Shown: positions 11,638-22,680, counted from the first letter of the stretch. The stretch: 64,000 bases of DNA from Pseudocercospora fijiensis CIRAD86 (GCF_000340215.1 NW_006921533.1:2729386-2793385); one strand, 5' to 3'. A program made the numbers and translations. The notes: generated by a model from the sequence alone, not told the origin.

Positions 11638-14600
11638 TCATCTGCTCTCCACATCGGCCTTCTCCCTGGCCCCAGCCTCCTTCTCATCCTGCTCAGCCAC
11701 AGAGGCCACATCTTCGCTTGCCTTGCGCTTTCGTCGTAGACTGCGAATCTTCCTTGAGGCCGCGTGGGTCCAGCGGCTGAGAGGGCGGTAAGTCTGAACA
11801 ACAGGCCAGCCAACAACTTTCGCAATTGCCGCAAACCAGCTATCGGGGAAGAGGCGAACGAGCACAGCCCACGGGAGAGACATCAGACCCAGGATGATCG
11901 AGATCGCCCAGTCTTGGCCATCGAGGCGCTGAATCGAGAAGGCACGGCCACCAACGTACATGATCATGACTTGGCATCCGATCATGATGGCAAGAATGCC
12001 CAGGAAGAAGTAATTCCTGTGCGCCCCGACGAAGACATTGAACTTGTTGTCCAGACGACGGTTGTTGAGCATGTTGAAAACCTGGAACCAGACGAATGTG
12101 TTGAAGACCACGGATCGGATTTCCGAGCCATCGGCCGGGTAGTTCAGGATGCTTGGTCCAGCGTAGTAAAGAATGAAAGTGACCACAAGCTGATAGATGG
12201 CTTGTCCGATGATCATCTTCCACATGATGACACTGATGAGAGGAGCTGAACGTTTCTCAGGCTTGCGATCCAAGATCTCCTCAATAGGTGCGTCGGATGC
12301 CAAAGCAAGAGCTGCCATAGAGTCCCTGTTGGCACAGTCAGCATCAATTAGGCAGTGTCGTTCACATATACACGTACATGATAAGATTGATCCAGAGGAG
12401 CTGAACTGCCGTCAAGACACTCTTCATGTCGGCATTTGCGACCGCACTGACGAAAGTGATAATAACAGCCGTAATATTCACAGTGATCTGGAACTGTAGG
12501 AACTTGCGAACAGCATCATTCACAGCACGACCCCACATCAAAGCTGTTAGAATCGATGCAAAGTTGTCGTCCATTAGGATAATTGCAGAGGCTTCTTTGG
12601 CGACTTCAGTTCCGGCGACACCCATAGAGAAACCAATATCGGCAGCTTTGAGGGCAGGACCATCGTTCGTCCCGTCTCCCGTAACTGCGACGATTTCTCC
12701 TTGTGCGCGAAGTGCTGTGACAAGGATTCGTTTGTCCTCAGGAGATGATCGGGCGAGTACTTGAAGCTTAGGAAGGATGTCGTTCATGTGCTGCTCGTCC
12801 AAGGTACGGAAGATGGGACCTTCCATGACAACACCTCCAGTGTAGATTCCACACTCCATAGCAATGGCCTTTGCGGTAGTGACATTGTCGCCAGTAACCA
12901 TACGGACTGACACACCGGCGTGGTGGCATTTAGCAACAGCTTCTGGAACACCAGGGCGAACTGGATCCTGAATACCAACCAAACCATCGAAAGTCATGTC
13001 CTTGAGGCAGAGATCCAAATCAGCGGAGCTCGGGTCATTCTCGACTGCGCAACCGACCGGTGGCCACTGCGAAAAGTTGCGGGAGATGAGAGCGATGGTT
13101 CGAAGCGACTGTTGAGCGTACGAGTCGATAACAGATTCGAGACGTTCCCGGTCTTCGGCTGTAAGCTCAAGGACGGCAGCGAAGTGAGCAATTTGAGTGC
13201 TGTGGCCAAGAAGGATCTCAGAAGCACCCTTGATGAACAGCTTGTATGAACCATCGGCAAGCTTCACGACTGCACCCATGCATTTGCGAGCAGAGTCGAA
13301 GGGCATGAGCTGAACAATGCGAGCATTGGCACGCTCCTCTGCTACTGGTCCCATTCCGAGGACTCGAGCGAAAGCAAGTAGAGCAGTCTCAGTCTTGGAG
13401 CCAACAAAGCCACCATCGTCGCTTTCAAAAGCTGTCGAGTTCACTGCAATAGCTTCAGCCAAAGCACGACGTTCTTCGTTGCTGAGCTGCTGAGCAAATG
13501 CCTGAGTGGTGGTCTCGCTGCCCGTCTTGTTCTTATCATCGAAGGAGCGCTCGCCGAAAGTTCCAGTGACCACGGTCATGACGTTTGTGGTAAGAGTACC
13601 AGTTTTGTCGGAGCAGACAGTCGTTGCGTTGCCCATTGTTTCGCAAGACTTCAGAATACGAACCAGATTGTTCAGCTTTACAAGTCGAGTTGTCGCGAAG
13701 GCAAGTGCCAGAGTGACAGCCAGAGGCAGACCCTCAGGAACGGCCACGACAATGACTGTGACTGCGACAATAAGGATGTCAAGAAATGCCGACGCCTTCT
13801 GCTCGCTCGTTCTCGGATCGCTACTCAGTTGAGCAACAAAGCGGAAAAGCAAGACGAAGAACAGAAGCAGGGCACTGACAGTACCGAGCTTGGCGATTGC
13901 AGTCGCAAGGCCGTCCAATTTGACCTGAAGAGGAGTTGGCTGCATGTCGACACGCATTGCCATCAAAATCTTGCCGTAGCTTGAGTTGACACCGACAGAA
14001 GTTGCCATATAGGTACCGAGGCCTTCGAGAACCTTGCTACCAGAGATGATGAAGCAGTCCATAGTCTTGAGATCCGTGTGGCCCTCTTCAAACATGCGCA
14101 TTACTTGCTCTCCTCCGACCTTCTTAAGGGCGTCGGACTCGCCGGTCGCCGAAGACTCGTCGCACTTGACATTGTGTCCGCCGATAAAGATGCCGTCAAC
14201 AGGAATCATATCACCAGGTTCAAGGTGGATGATGTCTCCTGCTAGCACATCATGCACACTAATCATGACAGATTTGCCAGATCGGATGACTTTGACCTCC
14301 CGATTCTCTTTCTTTGCGTTGAGCTTGACGAAAGCGCGTTCCTTTTGGTAGTCGTTGAGTGAGCCGACAAGGACAACAATGATGATGGCGATACAGATGG
14401 CGCACCCCTCTATCCAGTCAACCGGTGGCGGTGAAGCAGGCGGGTGGTCGACACCGAACGTTTCGTACAATCCCAACGCGAGTGAAATGGCGGCGGCAAC
14501 AGTAAGCAGAATCAGGACTTTGTCGTTGTACGCCATCCACATGAGCTTCCACAGTGGCGTTGCCTTCTTTTCGGGTAGAGCATTGTTGCTGTATACCCTC

Positions 14601-15193
14601 AATCGATCAGTGAACAAGCCCTGGCCAGTCTCGGTCGCAGCCTGGTGAGCAGTAGGGTTGAGAGGAACCTCGTCCCATCCCAGATGCTTTGTCTTCTCCC
14701 CGTATTGTGTTGCTTCTTCAAAGGTTACTCGACCGTCGAGAGTCGTTTCGTCGGCGCTTAGACCGGATTGCAGGTCGGTTCGCAGTCCACGCTCAATACC
14801 TCTGATACCACCAAGAGCCTTGTAAGCTGCGAGCGACTTGGGATTGAGGAGCTTGTTGAGCTGTCCTGGCGAGAAAGCGAATTTGTTTTCCTTGACTTGA
14901 AAGTCCTGCTCGTGGCCTGGATCCGGCTCCAGAGCATCCTCCAGTTCCAGATCGCTAAAATTGCTCGAAGCGCTGCTCCCCTTCTCGCCGTACGATGAAT
15001 TGGGCACTTTCAATGTCGAGGACTGAGTGCTACCGCTTAAGGATCGGTCTCGTCCGTTCCATGTTGGAGTTGCAAGCATATTCGGTGATCCAGGTGTGTT
15101 CCGACTGTTCTTGGGAGTGGTAGGTGTTATTTCATTCTCATCGTCTCCGGCGAGGTCCACGTCGATGCGTAAGAAGGAAGGATTTCCCGCCAT
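11638..15193 (-). CDS. P-type Ca2+-transporting ATPase, PMC1-like (type IIB)
   Basis: Two exons, 12378-15193 and 11638-12325, joined over a 52-nt intron (GTACGT...CAG) with the junction inside LIMDSMAALALA; 1,167 aa. It pumps Ca2+ out of the cytosol, in fungi usually into the vacuole. Motifs: TGES near 350-353, PEGLPLAVTLALAFATTRL 486-504 (TM4), CSDKTGTLT with phospho-acceptor D529, KGASE near 655, VTGDN near 767, and the hinge TGDGTNDGPALKAADIGFSMG near 838-858. The Ser/Thr-rich N-terminus and the basic-acidic C-terminal tail are normal for the family. The start lacks an upstream alternative, and length fits. The family is firm; vacuolar location is inferred from family knowledge. Confidence 0.95.
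12326..12377 (-). other. Intron of the Ca2+-ATPase gene (52 nt)
   Basis: Minus-strand donor GTACGT, acceptor CAG. Removing it joins a codon split 2+1 and restores the conserved LLWINLIMDSMAALALA region of TM6. Confidence 0.92.
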
Positions 15194-15849
15194 GGTTACA
15201 CGACCTCTTTCTTTTCGGCTATGCAGTTGTTCAAGAAGTCGTGCCTTAAGGCTGCATTAGGATATCGATGGATCTCTTGAACGGCGGCCTGCTGGAGAGT
15301 CTTTGAGCACGAAGGCATCGTGTGTGTGTGGCCACCTGCTTGCAGATGATGTGACACCAAGCGAGGCGCAGCGCTCCCTCCCCTCCAGCTCCATCGGCGG
15401 CATCTCGCTCTTGGGCCATTACTTCGCCCATCGCCTGGCAATTGCTGCTCCACAGATGATTCGTGCTGTACACGCGGAGCCCACGGCCGTCAGACCACGG
15501 CAGCCAGACCACTGCGCAGTGCAGCGGCTAAGACCCAAAAGCGTTCGACGCATGTGAAGCGCAACATTCTTTGTTCATTGCGCAGCTCGGCGGAGCCAAG
15601 TGACGACTTTCTGGAACGTGACGTTGAGACGGGATGGTGGCGGCCAGTACAGTAAGCGCCGGCGTTGTATTGTAGACGAGAGGTAGAGGCAGCGCGGATG
15701 TGGGATGGATACCGATACAGTACATGAGAAGAAGAAGCTAAGCTCCGCACCCTGGTCGCCGGCCGTCGCTCTCGCATCGCCTGAGCCCGCAGAAACCTGA
15801 GGCATGACTGTAGAAGAACGACACATTCACAGCCTCGCAGCCCTCGCTC
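15194..15849. other. Intergenic, promoter side of the Ca2+-ATPase gene
   Basis: No gene supported. It lies between the ATPase start codon and the end of the DUF7704 gene, which are in the same direction. Confidence 0.6.
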
Positions 15850-16344
15850 TCACCTCGTCTTCGCTTTCTGACCACCACCACCACCACCCCACAGCCCGCT
15901 GACGATCGCGACTCGGATCAACATGAAAGGCCACGTCGTCGCCGTCGCAACCCAATCCATCGCCGTCCAGTCCTTCACTGCTGCCCACGATGCCCACCCG
16001 CCAACGGCCTCCGCAAGAGAATGAGTGTACAGGATGTCCGAGAGCAAGATGGCAGCGCAAAGCAGTCTCCACACACGTATGTCGTCGACGGCCCTCATGA
16101 TGACGGCCTCGGCGAAGATGATGACCAGCCATCCGCCGCCGAGCTCAGTGTACACAAACTTGGTGAGGGGATCAATGCTGGTAACGGTCTCTCGCGTGAG
16201 GCTAGACAGATAATCTCCCGGCTTTGTGAGGCAAAGGACAACGCCTCCAACGGCAAACAGTGGCTCCAGAGTCGTGATAAGGAACCGGCCGATCCAGGGT
16301 ACCACCGATGAGGCTTTGGTGATGGTAACGTTCTGCGTAGCCAT
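15850..16344 (-). CDS. DUF7704-type four-pass membrane protein
   Basis: A protein of 164 aa from the ATG at 16342-16344 (an in-frame ATG at 16377 would add 11 residues). Four hydrophobic segments are visible: PLFAVGGVVLCL, GGGWLVIIFAEAVIM, LLCAAILLSDILY and the C-terminal TTWPFMLIRVAIVSGLW. The order, the spacing and the conserved R-x-W-R and D-ILY-THS blocks match the fungal DUF7704 family of small membrane proteins of unknown function. The C-terminus is a Gly run encoded by a (CCA)n repeat near 15,880, then a basic tail. It is divergent from the lysozyme-like gene across 848 bp. No function is assigned. Confidence 0.75.
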   Translation of the reverse strand: MATQNVTITKASSVVPWIGRFLITTLEPLFAVGGVVLCLTKPGDYLSSLTRETVTSIDPLTKFVYTELGGGWLVIIFAEAVIMRAVDDIRVWRLLCAAILLSDILYTHSLAEAVGGWASWAAVKDWTAMDWVATATTWPFMLIRVAIVSGLWGGGGGGQKAKTR

Positions 16345-17192
16345 GGTGACAGGGTCGGGAAGTCCACTATTGCGCAAGCTTCGGATCTCAAATCTTTCGC
16401 GAAAGAGTCGATTGCAGGATGCTTTCAGACAGACACGTACACCACTGGTGATAACCGTGATATAGGGAGAACAGCCTCAATGTGCGGACCGGACCGGAGC
16501 GAGCACATCCGGTCTCTCCTCAGCAAGGGATCCTGTCAGGCCCGGCAGATAGCAGGGAGTATCGGGTACTCTACTGAGACGATTCACAGTAAGGTGAATA
16601 CTCTAGAGTAGGGCCATTCCCGTTCAGTTCAGAAATCATGGTGCAGATTTGGCCATTGCGAGTTGACAGTGCTCTGTCCAATTTCACCGCCGACATACTA
16701 TGTCGCAGCATCCACCCATGTCCGAGTTGATCGACACGTCCAGCAATGGTCAGTATCATGATCTTGACGATGCTGAGCAGTACTACTGGTGAAGAACGTT
16801 ATGGCAATGGTGAGATCGTTCATCTCATATGGACGCGAATTCGTTCTCGGAACCACGAATCTTTCGCCGTCGGCTTATTTTACGCAATCTTTGGCACGTT
16901 GCCTTATACAACAACGCTCAACCAACCCTTCGCTCGTCCTTTTGCCATTACACCTGAGTTCAAGACTAATGATGGCTATAGAGAAGCTCATAACAATTGT
17001 CTCTGGCTCGTCGTCATGACGAGGTTGCTTGGTCAAACATGGGGACCGTTCGTTGCAGCATCCATACTACAGACAGTATGTATATATGAAAGATGTCGAC
17101 AGACGTAAGTAGCATTTCATTACCATCTCCAATCTTCAAGCAGCCTCAAAAGCAGGATTGTACACTCGACTGTTACGAAAGCCATCATCAGA
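16345..17192. other. Divergent intergenic region
   Basis: Promoter space shared by the DUF7704 gene (minus) and the lysozyme-like gene (plus). A 120-codon open frame at 16,746-17,108 has no recognisable feature and is not called. Confidence 0.55.
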
Positions 17193-17996
17193 ATGCGATT
17201 CGATGTCGTAAGTGAGAATCAAACTCCAGAATCGCGAAGACAGACTGAACATGGCCAGTCCTCCGCGATACTCTTCAGCGTTATGGCCCTCTTCAGCCTG
17301 GCCGTGACTGCGTCAATCCCTTCGCCCAGCGTAAGAGACATCTCCCGTCGACAATTACCACACTTCCTCCAGTACTTCATCAACCCGATCCGCATTCCAT
17401 ACACGCCATACAAAGGTGATGGCTCCGAAGCATCCGGTTGGCCTTCACAGAGCTCCTGGATGCCATTTCAACAACTCTGGTTCATAAATCAACAGGCCAT
17501 AATTTCTCGAACCTGCGACAACACGGAAACAGAGACTGGCTGGTTACTAGGCGCCATACATCAAGTCTCGATCAGCACAAGCGTCGACCCGCGCTTCATT
17601 CTCGCGGTCATAATCGAAGAGTCTCGAGGCTGCGTTCGTGTGCAGAGCACGAGTCTCGCAGTGCAGAATCCAGGATTGATGCAGAGCTACGAAGGCAAAG
17701 GATCGTGTTCTGATCCCGTCGTCCAGAGACCTTGTCCTTACGCAGAGATTGCCCAAATGTTGAGTGACGGGACAGCTAGTAATGAAGCTGGAGTGAACTT
17801 GAAGGATCTTATAGCCGCCAGTGGGAAGAGCGATGTCAGCAAGTACTACATCGCCGCGAGAATGTATAATAGTGGACCGCACTCGATACCAGAAGATGGG
17901 GAGCTGAGTGGGCCTGGAGCCAATCCGTGCTATGCAGCGGACATTGCGAATAGATTGTTGGGGTATGTTGGAGGCAGCTGTGGGGTTCAGGCATAA
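17193..17996 (+). CDS. Secreted lysozyme-like (transglycosylase SLT-like) protein
   Basis: Two exons, 17193-17207 and 17259-17996, with a 51-nt intron; 250 aa. Spliced, the N-terminus becomes MRFDVSSAILFSVMALFSLA, a clean signal peptide. Without splicing, 17 polar residues would interrupt it. The mature domain has SVDPRFILAVIIEESRGC, where the Glu pair fits the catalytic Glu of goose-type/SLT lysozyme folds. It also has LMQSYEGKGSC, PCPYAEIAQMLSDG and YYIAARMYNSG, the latter like the A-x-x-YN-x-G motif of SLT domains. Cys residues suggest disulphides. It may cleave peptidoglycan of competing bacteria; that role is inferred. It ends 51 bp from the stop of the S33 gene, which points towards it. 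Confidence 0.75.
   Translation: MRFDVVSENQTPESRRQTEHGQSSAILFSVMALFSLAVTASIPSPSVRDISRRQLPHFLQYFINPIRIPYTPYKGDGSEASGWPSQSSWMPFQQLWFINQQAIISRTCDNTETETGWLLGAIHQVSISTSVDPRFILAVIIEESRGCVRVQSTSLAVQNPGLMQSYEGKGSCSDPVVQRPCPYAEIAQMLSDGTASNEAGVNLKDLIAASGKSDVSKYYIAARMYNSGPHSIPEDGELSGPGANPCYAADIANRLLGYVGGSCGVQA
17208..17258 (+). other. Intron of the lysozyme-like gene (51 nt, frame-neutral)
   Basis: Consensus donor GTAAGT, branch-like ACTGAAC 8 nt before the acceptor CCAG. Its length is divisible by three and it has no in-frame stop, so the reading frame stays open even if it is not spliced. Confidence 0.8.
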
Positions 17997-18047
17997 TTCG
18001 TCGGAAAACTTAGGTTAGGGTAGTCGAATAGTGATAATGCACAAATT

Positions 18048-19808
18048 TTATGGTAGTTTGCTGTTGTCGACGCCTTGACATGGTTCGAATGGTCGGCAGA
18101 GAGGTTCGCAGACAGTGCCTTTCGCAGGTAGCTCTCCGCTTTCAACGTACTTCTTCACATGTTTCCACATACATTCGCTTGGAGGCCACAGCGAGCCATG
18201 TCCAGCACCGGCCTGCTCAAGATAGACACTGCCATTGAATCTGCCAGCCATCTTTTCGGCGTTCTTGGCGGAAGTGGCAGGATCGAATCGGTTGTTGACA
18301 AAGAGGATCCTAGCATCGCCTTGGAATGGTCCTGCGAATCGCCACTTCGTTCGCAAAGACCGTGGCCACGTCCAACAAGAGATTTTGTACTCGGCTTGTA
18401 ATCCTGCGGATTCCAGACCGAATCGTTCAGTTAAATTACCCAAGTAGGCTTTGAACTCGGATAATGGCTCATCTGAAAGTGCAGGTCCATCGCTGCAATG
18501 CACTGCCGGGCCAACTTCGCCGCCCTGATACTTCTGTTGCAGCAATTTGTCGGTGAAAGTATCCTTAGTCGGTACTGCACGTTCCCAGAATGGTATGCCT
18601 GGATTCACGTCGGACAGGACATCGTTCAAGAACTTTGCAAAAGGCTGGAAGTAGAACAAGGGCTGATAGGTAGCCATCAAGAATCCGTCCTGGATTTCTG
18701 CAGTCGTAATGGGCATAGCCCGACCGTTGCCAGTGGCATACTGCGGGAACTCACCGAGCGACTTTACGAGATCGTTGAAACGTCTCCTGACGTCCTCGGG
18801 ACTGTGATCCTCTTTTCTGTAGAAGTCGCATTTTGCCCGGCTGGCGAAGCATGTGTCGAAGAAGTAGTCCCGGATCTTGCTATGATCGTCGATGCCAGCT
18901 TCATACCGAGATACCCAATTATCGGGATCAATGTTCGCGTCCAAGACCATTCGACCGACATGTTGAGGAAACATGGCTGCAAAAGCTTGTCCTAGAAATG
19001 TCCCATACGAAGTCCCAAAATATTGAAGCTTTCCAGCTGAATGCGAGCGAGAGGTTGCCGTTGCCAGTGTCTGCTGCCCATCATCGTGACTGCCTGAAGG
19101 CGACCAATGAAGCGCAGAGAGCTGATGCTGGTCAATCTTGTTGACGATCTCCAGAAGGTCGCGTGCCACGTACGCCGTAGACATATATTGCCTTAAATTG
19201 TCGCCATTTTCGTATTTGCCGTTTCCGGAATTGGCACATAGCTCCCCACGAGCTTTCTCGGCTGCCCAGTTGTATTTCAATGCATAGTCACCAGAGCCCA
19301 AACCCCCTACGGCTGCCTTTTGATCATACCATATCTCAGCTTGCATCGCATTCTCAAAGCAGTAAGCATTCGGAGTCGAGCTGAAGACACCTCTGGGATC
19401 AAAGGATAGAATTTCATAATGTTTTGTGCCAGCCAGCTGATCCTGTAGCATTTCTGCATTCTCCAGCGCCCAAAGCGTACCGGGTCCGCCTGGCCCTCCT
19501 GGATTCGTGATGATTGTGCCTCCATGGCTGGGATCAGAATCGGGCACTTTTGCGGGCAGGCGAATCAGCGCAAGGCTGATATTGTTGGGATTCGACGCAT
19601 TTCGCCAGTCGAGAGGAACAATCAGTCGCGCGCAATCGAATTTGTCGAAGCATTTGGACCAGACTAGATCTTCTGAACTTGGAATCGACTCGAAGTCGAA
19701 ATGAGATTGCGTGGAATTGGGTGCCAAGTAGGTCTGTGGCAATACAGCTTGCGCTTTTTTGATGTTCCATAGGCCTGCCAGTAGGATTGAGTGCTTTATA
19801 GATGTCAT
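18048..19808 (-). CDS. Secreted TAP-like S33 exopeptidase (alpha/beta hydrolase)
   Basis: A protein of 586 aa from the ATG at 19806-19808, chosen because MTSIKHSILLAGLWNIKKAQA is a signal peptide; an in-frame upstream ATG at 19928 would place it internally. Alpha/beta-hydrolase features in order: oxyanion loop TNPGGPGGPG (101-110), FDPRG (136-140), nucleophile elbow FGTSYGT with S267, a helical cap, then Asp D509 (NRFDPAT) and His H537 (GAGHGS) in the C-terminal TAP-like domain. The family removes short peptides from protein N-termini outside the cell. Single exon. The family call is firm; substrate preference is unknown. Confidence 0.88.
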   Translation of the reverse strand: MTSIKHSILLAGLWNIKKAQAVLPQTYLAPNSTQSHFDFESIPSSEDLVWSKCFDKFDCARLIVPLDWRNASNPNNISLALIRLPAKVPDSDPSHGGTIITNPGGPGGPGTLWALENAEMLQDQLAGTKHYEILSFDPRGVFSSTPNAYCFENAMQAEIWYDQKAAVGGLGSGDYALKYNWAAEKARGELCANSGNGKYENGDNLRQYMSTAYVARDLLEIVNKIDQHQLSALHWSPSGSHDDGQQTLATATSRSHSAGKLQYFGTSYGTFLGQAFAAMFPQHVGRMVLDANIDPDNWVSRYEAGIDDHSKIRDYFFDTCFASRAKCDFYRKEDHSPEDVRRRFNDLVKSLGEFPQYATGNGRAMPITTAEIQDGFLMATYQPLFYFQPFAKFLNDVLSDVNPGIPFWERAVPTKDTFTDKLLQQKYQGGEVGPAVHCSDGPALSDEPLSEFKAYLGNLTERFGLESAGLQAEYKISCWTWPRSLRTKWRFAGPFQGDARILFVNNRFDPATSAKNAEKMAGRFNGSVYLEQAGAGHGSLWPPSECMWKHVKKYVESGELPAKGTVCEPLCRPFEPCQGVDNSKLP

Positions 19809-20520
19809 GGCGTTGTAAGGAACGAGAAGGCAAGCAAGCATACAGCAAGGAAAACTGCAACGTTGGTGAGATAAGAACCAAAACTTAGCTGGCCCGAGTA
19901 CGGCGCTTGGCGCGGATATACTGTACACTGTGTACAGCGTGTACTCCTTCCAACAGGCAGCCAGACATCACAAGCAATTTCGGTGCAGCTTCAATATGTA
20001 TCCAGGCTGGGATGGATGGTACTTGTGAGAGATGTAGATGGATTAGGAGGCAGAAGAATCGTCAACGACGAAACGGTTCGGACGTGATGTTTATCAGTGC
20101 TTCGGCGAGCACATCCTCGTCACGGGGCTTGCCACGGTGTCTCCCTTGAAAAGACAACACTGCCTGCCTTTGCATGAAAATGTGCACTGAGCAAAACATC
20201 CCGAAAGCCTCGTAGTATTACATTAGATGGCTTTGCACCGATCCAGCGAAACTCGACCTTGTAAGAAAAAGATGGCTTGGGTCGGAATTTTGGAAGCTAC
20301 TAAAAAGTCGGACACTGCTACCTATGGCGAGGCAAGTGCCAGGATTTGTACGGCGAATGCCCTTTGAATGAAATTGTAGTCAGCGTTGATGAGAAGCTGC
20401 TGCCGAATCGGCAGCTGGTTCGGGCGCGGCGCTATAACGAGGTCTGGAGCCCTTCTTGGATCGTCCTTCGAAGGAGCCCTCGCAGCTAAAGCCATATGCG
20501 TACATAATTGTGCTGGCTCA
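19809..20520. other. Intergenic, S33 promoter side
   Basis: No gene supported. It contains a perfect 15-bp inverted repeat at 19,922-19,936, 114-128 bp upstream of the S33 start codon, and a pyrimidine-rich leader. Confidence 0.55.
19922..19936. promoter_or_regulatory. Palindrome TGTACACTGTGTACA upstream of the S33 gene
   Basis: Two perfect 7-bp arms around one central base, within 130 bp of the start codon. This could be a dimeric transcription-factor site; no factor can be named from sequence alone. Confidence 0.35.
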
Positions 20521-22355
20521 TCACAATTTCGAAAGCTCGCCAAAGCTAAACAGATTCCTCCCCTCTGGCCCTGCTTTCACTCTACCCCTTCTATTGATAG
20601 GCTCGACTTCCCAGCTACACAGCTGGCGTAGAGTCTCGTCGTCAGCATGATTCGCCAGAAATCTGTGGCCATTCTTTAATCTTCCAACAATATGTCCTCT
20701 CAATGGACTACCGTCTCTGTTGTACTCAACGGTATATGTCTCAACAACAGCATCTCCTTCGGGCTGCTCTGCGATTGGAGGTATCTGGACATCGGTGACC
20801 ACTTTCGGCAATGGAGCTTCATCCGGGTATGGCAGACCGTCGCTCCTTGGGCTGCTGGAAAGAATGATCGCGTGCTCATAGGATACCCAGCCACCATTGG
20901 CAAGCACGAGGCCGGTCTTGCCCTTGCCTGCTCGCAATTGACGCACCATCTCCGAGATCGCGTGCATTGAGTAATTGTTGCCAGCTCCGCCAAAGCTGGT
21001 CAAGCCGCCGAGTAGTGTAATGGGCTTAGGCGAGCCGACTATTGGCAAATCCAGGTGCTCACATGCTAGCTTGGGCACTATCGGGAAACAGGAGTAGAAG
21101 TCGTAGAGGTCGATGTCGGATTTATCGATTGCAGAAACATCAAGAGCGGTGTCTAGAGAACGGGATATCGATGGACTCCACCAGTATGCTGGCCTTTTCC
21201 AAAAGTCGGAGCTGTCAGCAGTTCCTGCTCCGCCAAGTGGATACACCCATTTGTGAGATGGGATGCCAAGCTCCCTCGCGTAGTCAGTGCTAGTCACGAT
21301 TGCAGCCGCAGATAGGTTCACAGTGTTGAAAGCATTCATGAGGAGAGGATCTAAAACATATCAGCTTTCGGTTAGATGTCCTCGAGGCGGCCATTCTGAA
21401 CGCACATGGAAAGCATATCATCCGATTCTTCTTCGATACGGTCTTGATGTCTTCCTCGGTCGGAGCCGGAGCCGGGTAATTCCAGGCATATTCGGTTTTA
21501 TCTGCGACTTTCGCAAACTCTGCGTACATTTTCGCTGACTCGACGTGGTTGTCACGTAAGGTCTGATTCCGGCGTGCACGGAAAGCGTTCTCGTACAACG
21601 GATAAATCTGAATCGGATTGCCTGCGCGAGGACATATTCAGTGAGTAGGATTGAAGGACGACTTCATGCGAGAGGAGCACGAACCGATCTTGTGTCTTGC
21701 ACCATAAGCTAAATTATTGTCAATGATCACACAGTGAGAAATTGAAGTTGGTTGCCCACTTACTCTCCTTCAATTCCCTGGTTGTCGGGGAGAATACAGA
21801 GCGTACTTCTTTGCTCGGAGTGGTCCAACCAGGAGGGGGCATCTTATTCGCCGCAGCACACGCCGTTACTGATCGGAGACTTCAGCAATTCATCGACGAT
21901 GACCTCGAGCGGACTCACATGATGCCAATGCCTCGCCACCGGTGACAACTGCTACTCTATTCTCGCCCATGGACACTCGGCGGGCGGCTTCATCTAGCAG
22001 ATGTGCGGGCTCATTGCCGCCATGATCGCTAATGTGAGCATGCAAAGGTTTGACAGCAAGTCGCTCTGCAATCAGACGGGGATAGTCACAGGGCCACGTC
22101 CAGCATGCAACCACGTCTATACTATCGATGGCGGATTGCAGAGTTGCCAGGGATGATGCAGCCAACTCGGTGTCTTTGATGGCATTCTGAATGGCCATGA
22201 TCATCAGCTGCAATGGCTCTATCGCACCTTCGATTCTTTTCGATCTGTTCACCACATCTCCGACGCCAATGATGACGGGCTGTAGGTCGTATCAGCCTCG
22301 AAGAAGATGCGGTCAGTTCAGCTTTCCATACAGTTTTCCGGGAGGATCGTGTCAT
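20521..22355 (-). CDS. Thiolase-like protein (type 1, with extra C-terminal domain)
   Basis: Six exons on the minus strand: 22332-22355, 21919-22279, 21764-21868, 21685-21708, 21406-21621 and 20521-21350; 519 aa. Introns are 52, 50, 55, 63 and 55 nt. Joined, they give the family's landmarks: TPVIIGVGDVVNRSK, VVTGGEALAS, MPPPGWTTPSKEVRSVFSPT, RHKIGNPIQIYPLYENAFRA, ICFPYPLLMNAFNTVNLSAA, SFGGAGNNYSMHAI, and a C-terminal beta-rich domain after residue about 440. It resembles acetyl-CoA acetyltransferase-like proteins, probably handling acyl-CoA thioesters. The canonical thiolase Cys and GHP motifs are not obvious, so the reaction is uncertain. Element A sits 191 bp upstream of its ATG. Confidence 0.87.
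21685..21708 (-). other. 24-nt micro-exon of the thiolase-like gene
   Basis: Exon 4 encodes the Y-G-A-R-H-K-I stretch between a TTAG acceptor and a GTTCGT donor. The flanking exons only join in frame into the conserved RHKIGNPIQIYPLYEN if it is included. Confidence 0.8.
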
Positions 22356-22546
22356 GGCTGTTCCCTTTTGTGAGAGCTCAAGATCTCTCTGTCTACCAGG
22401 TCACACCAGTGTATCTTCGACTGCTGTCGTCGGTGGTGGTGGTGGACAGGTCACAAGTGGCTGTTCATGCTGCTGGCCTCGACCGATGCGGTCCGATGTG
22501 GAGTGATGCTTTCCCTCGGCTGTTGCTAGCCGAATCCTTGCCGAGC

Positions 22547-22663
22547 TGTTACGGAACAAGGAAGTAACGGTCTAGGGGTTGGCTGACTAATGGAGCAACG
22601 GCTCTACCTGTAATTAGCCTTCCTTAACTCTATATAACTATTATCAATCTCAACTTTATAACA
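22547..22663 (+). repeat. 5' LTR of element A
   Basis: 117 bp, TGTTACGG...TATAACA. It differs from the 3' LTR at 11 positions by my count, all transitions. Ten have the A or T in the 3' copy. Confidence 0.9.
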
Positions 22664-22680
22664 ATTAGTAGCTTCGCTTA
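22664..22680 (+). other. Candidate primer-binding region of element A
   Basis: ATTAGTAGCTTCGCTT follows the LTR directly. The same 16 bases follow the 5' LTR of element B on its own strand (37480-37495). It does not start TGG as a standard tRNA 3'-end site would, so the primer is undetermined. Confidence 0.45.

Noticed and set aside
16746..17108. A 120-codon plus-strand frame upstream of the lysozyme-like gene
   Set aside because: No recognisable motif; lies in a divergent promoter region; a second overlapping frame of similar quality exists.
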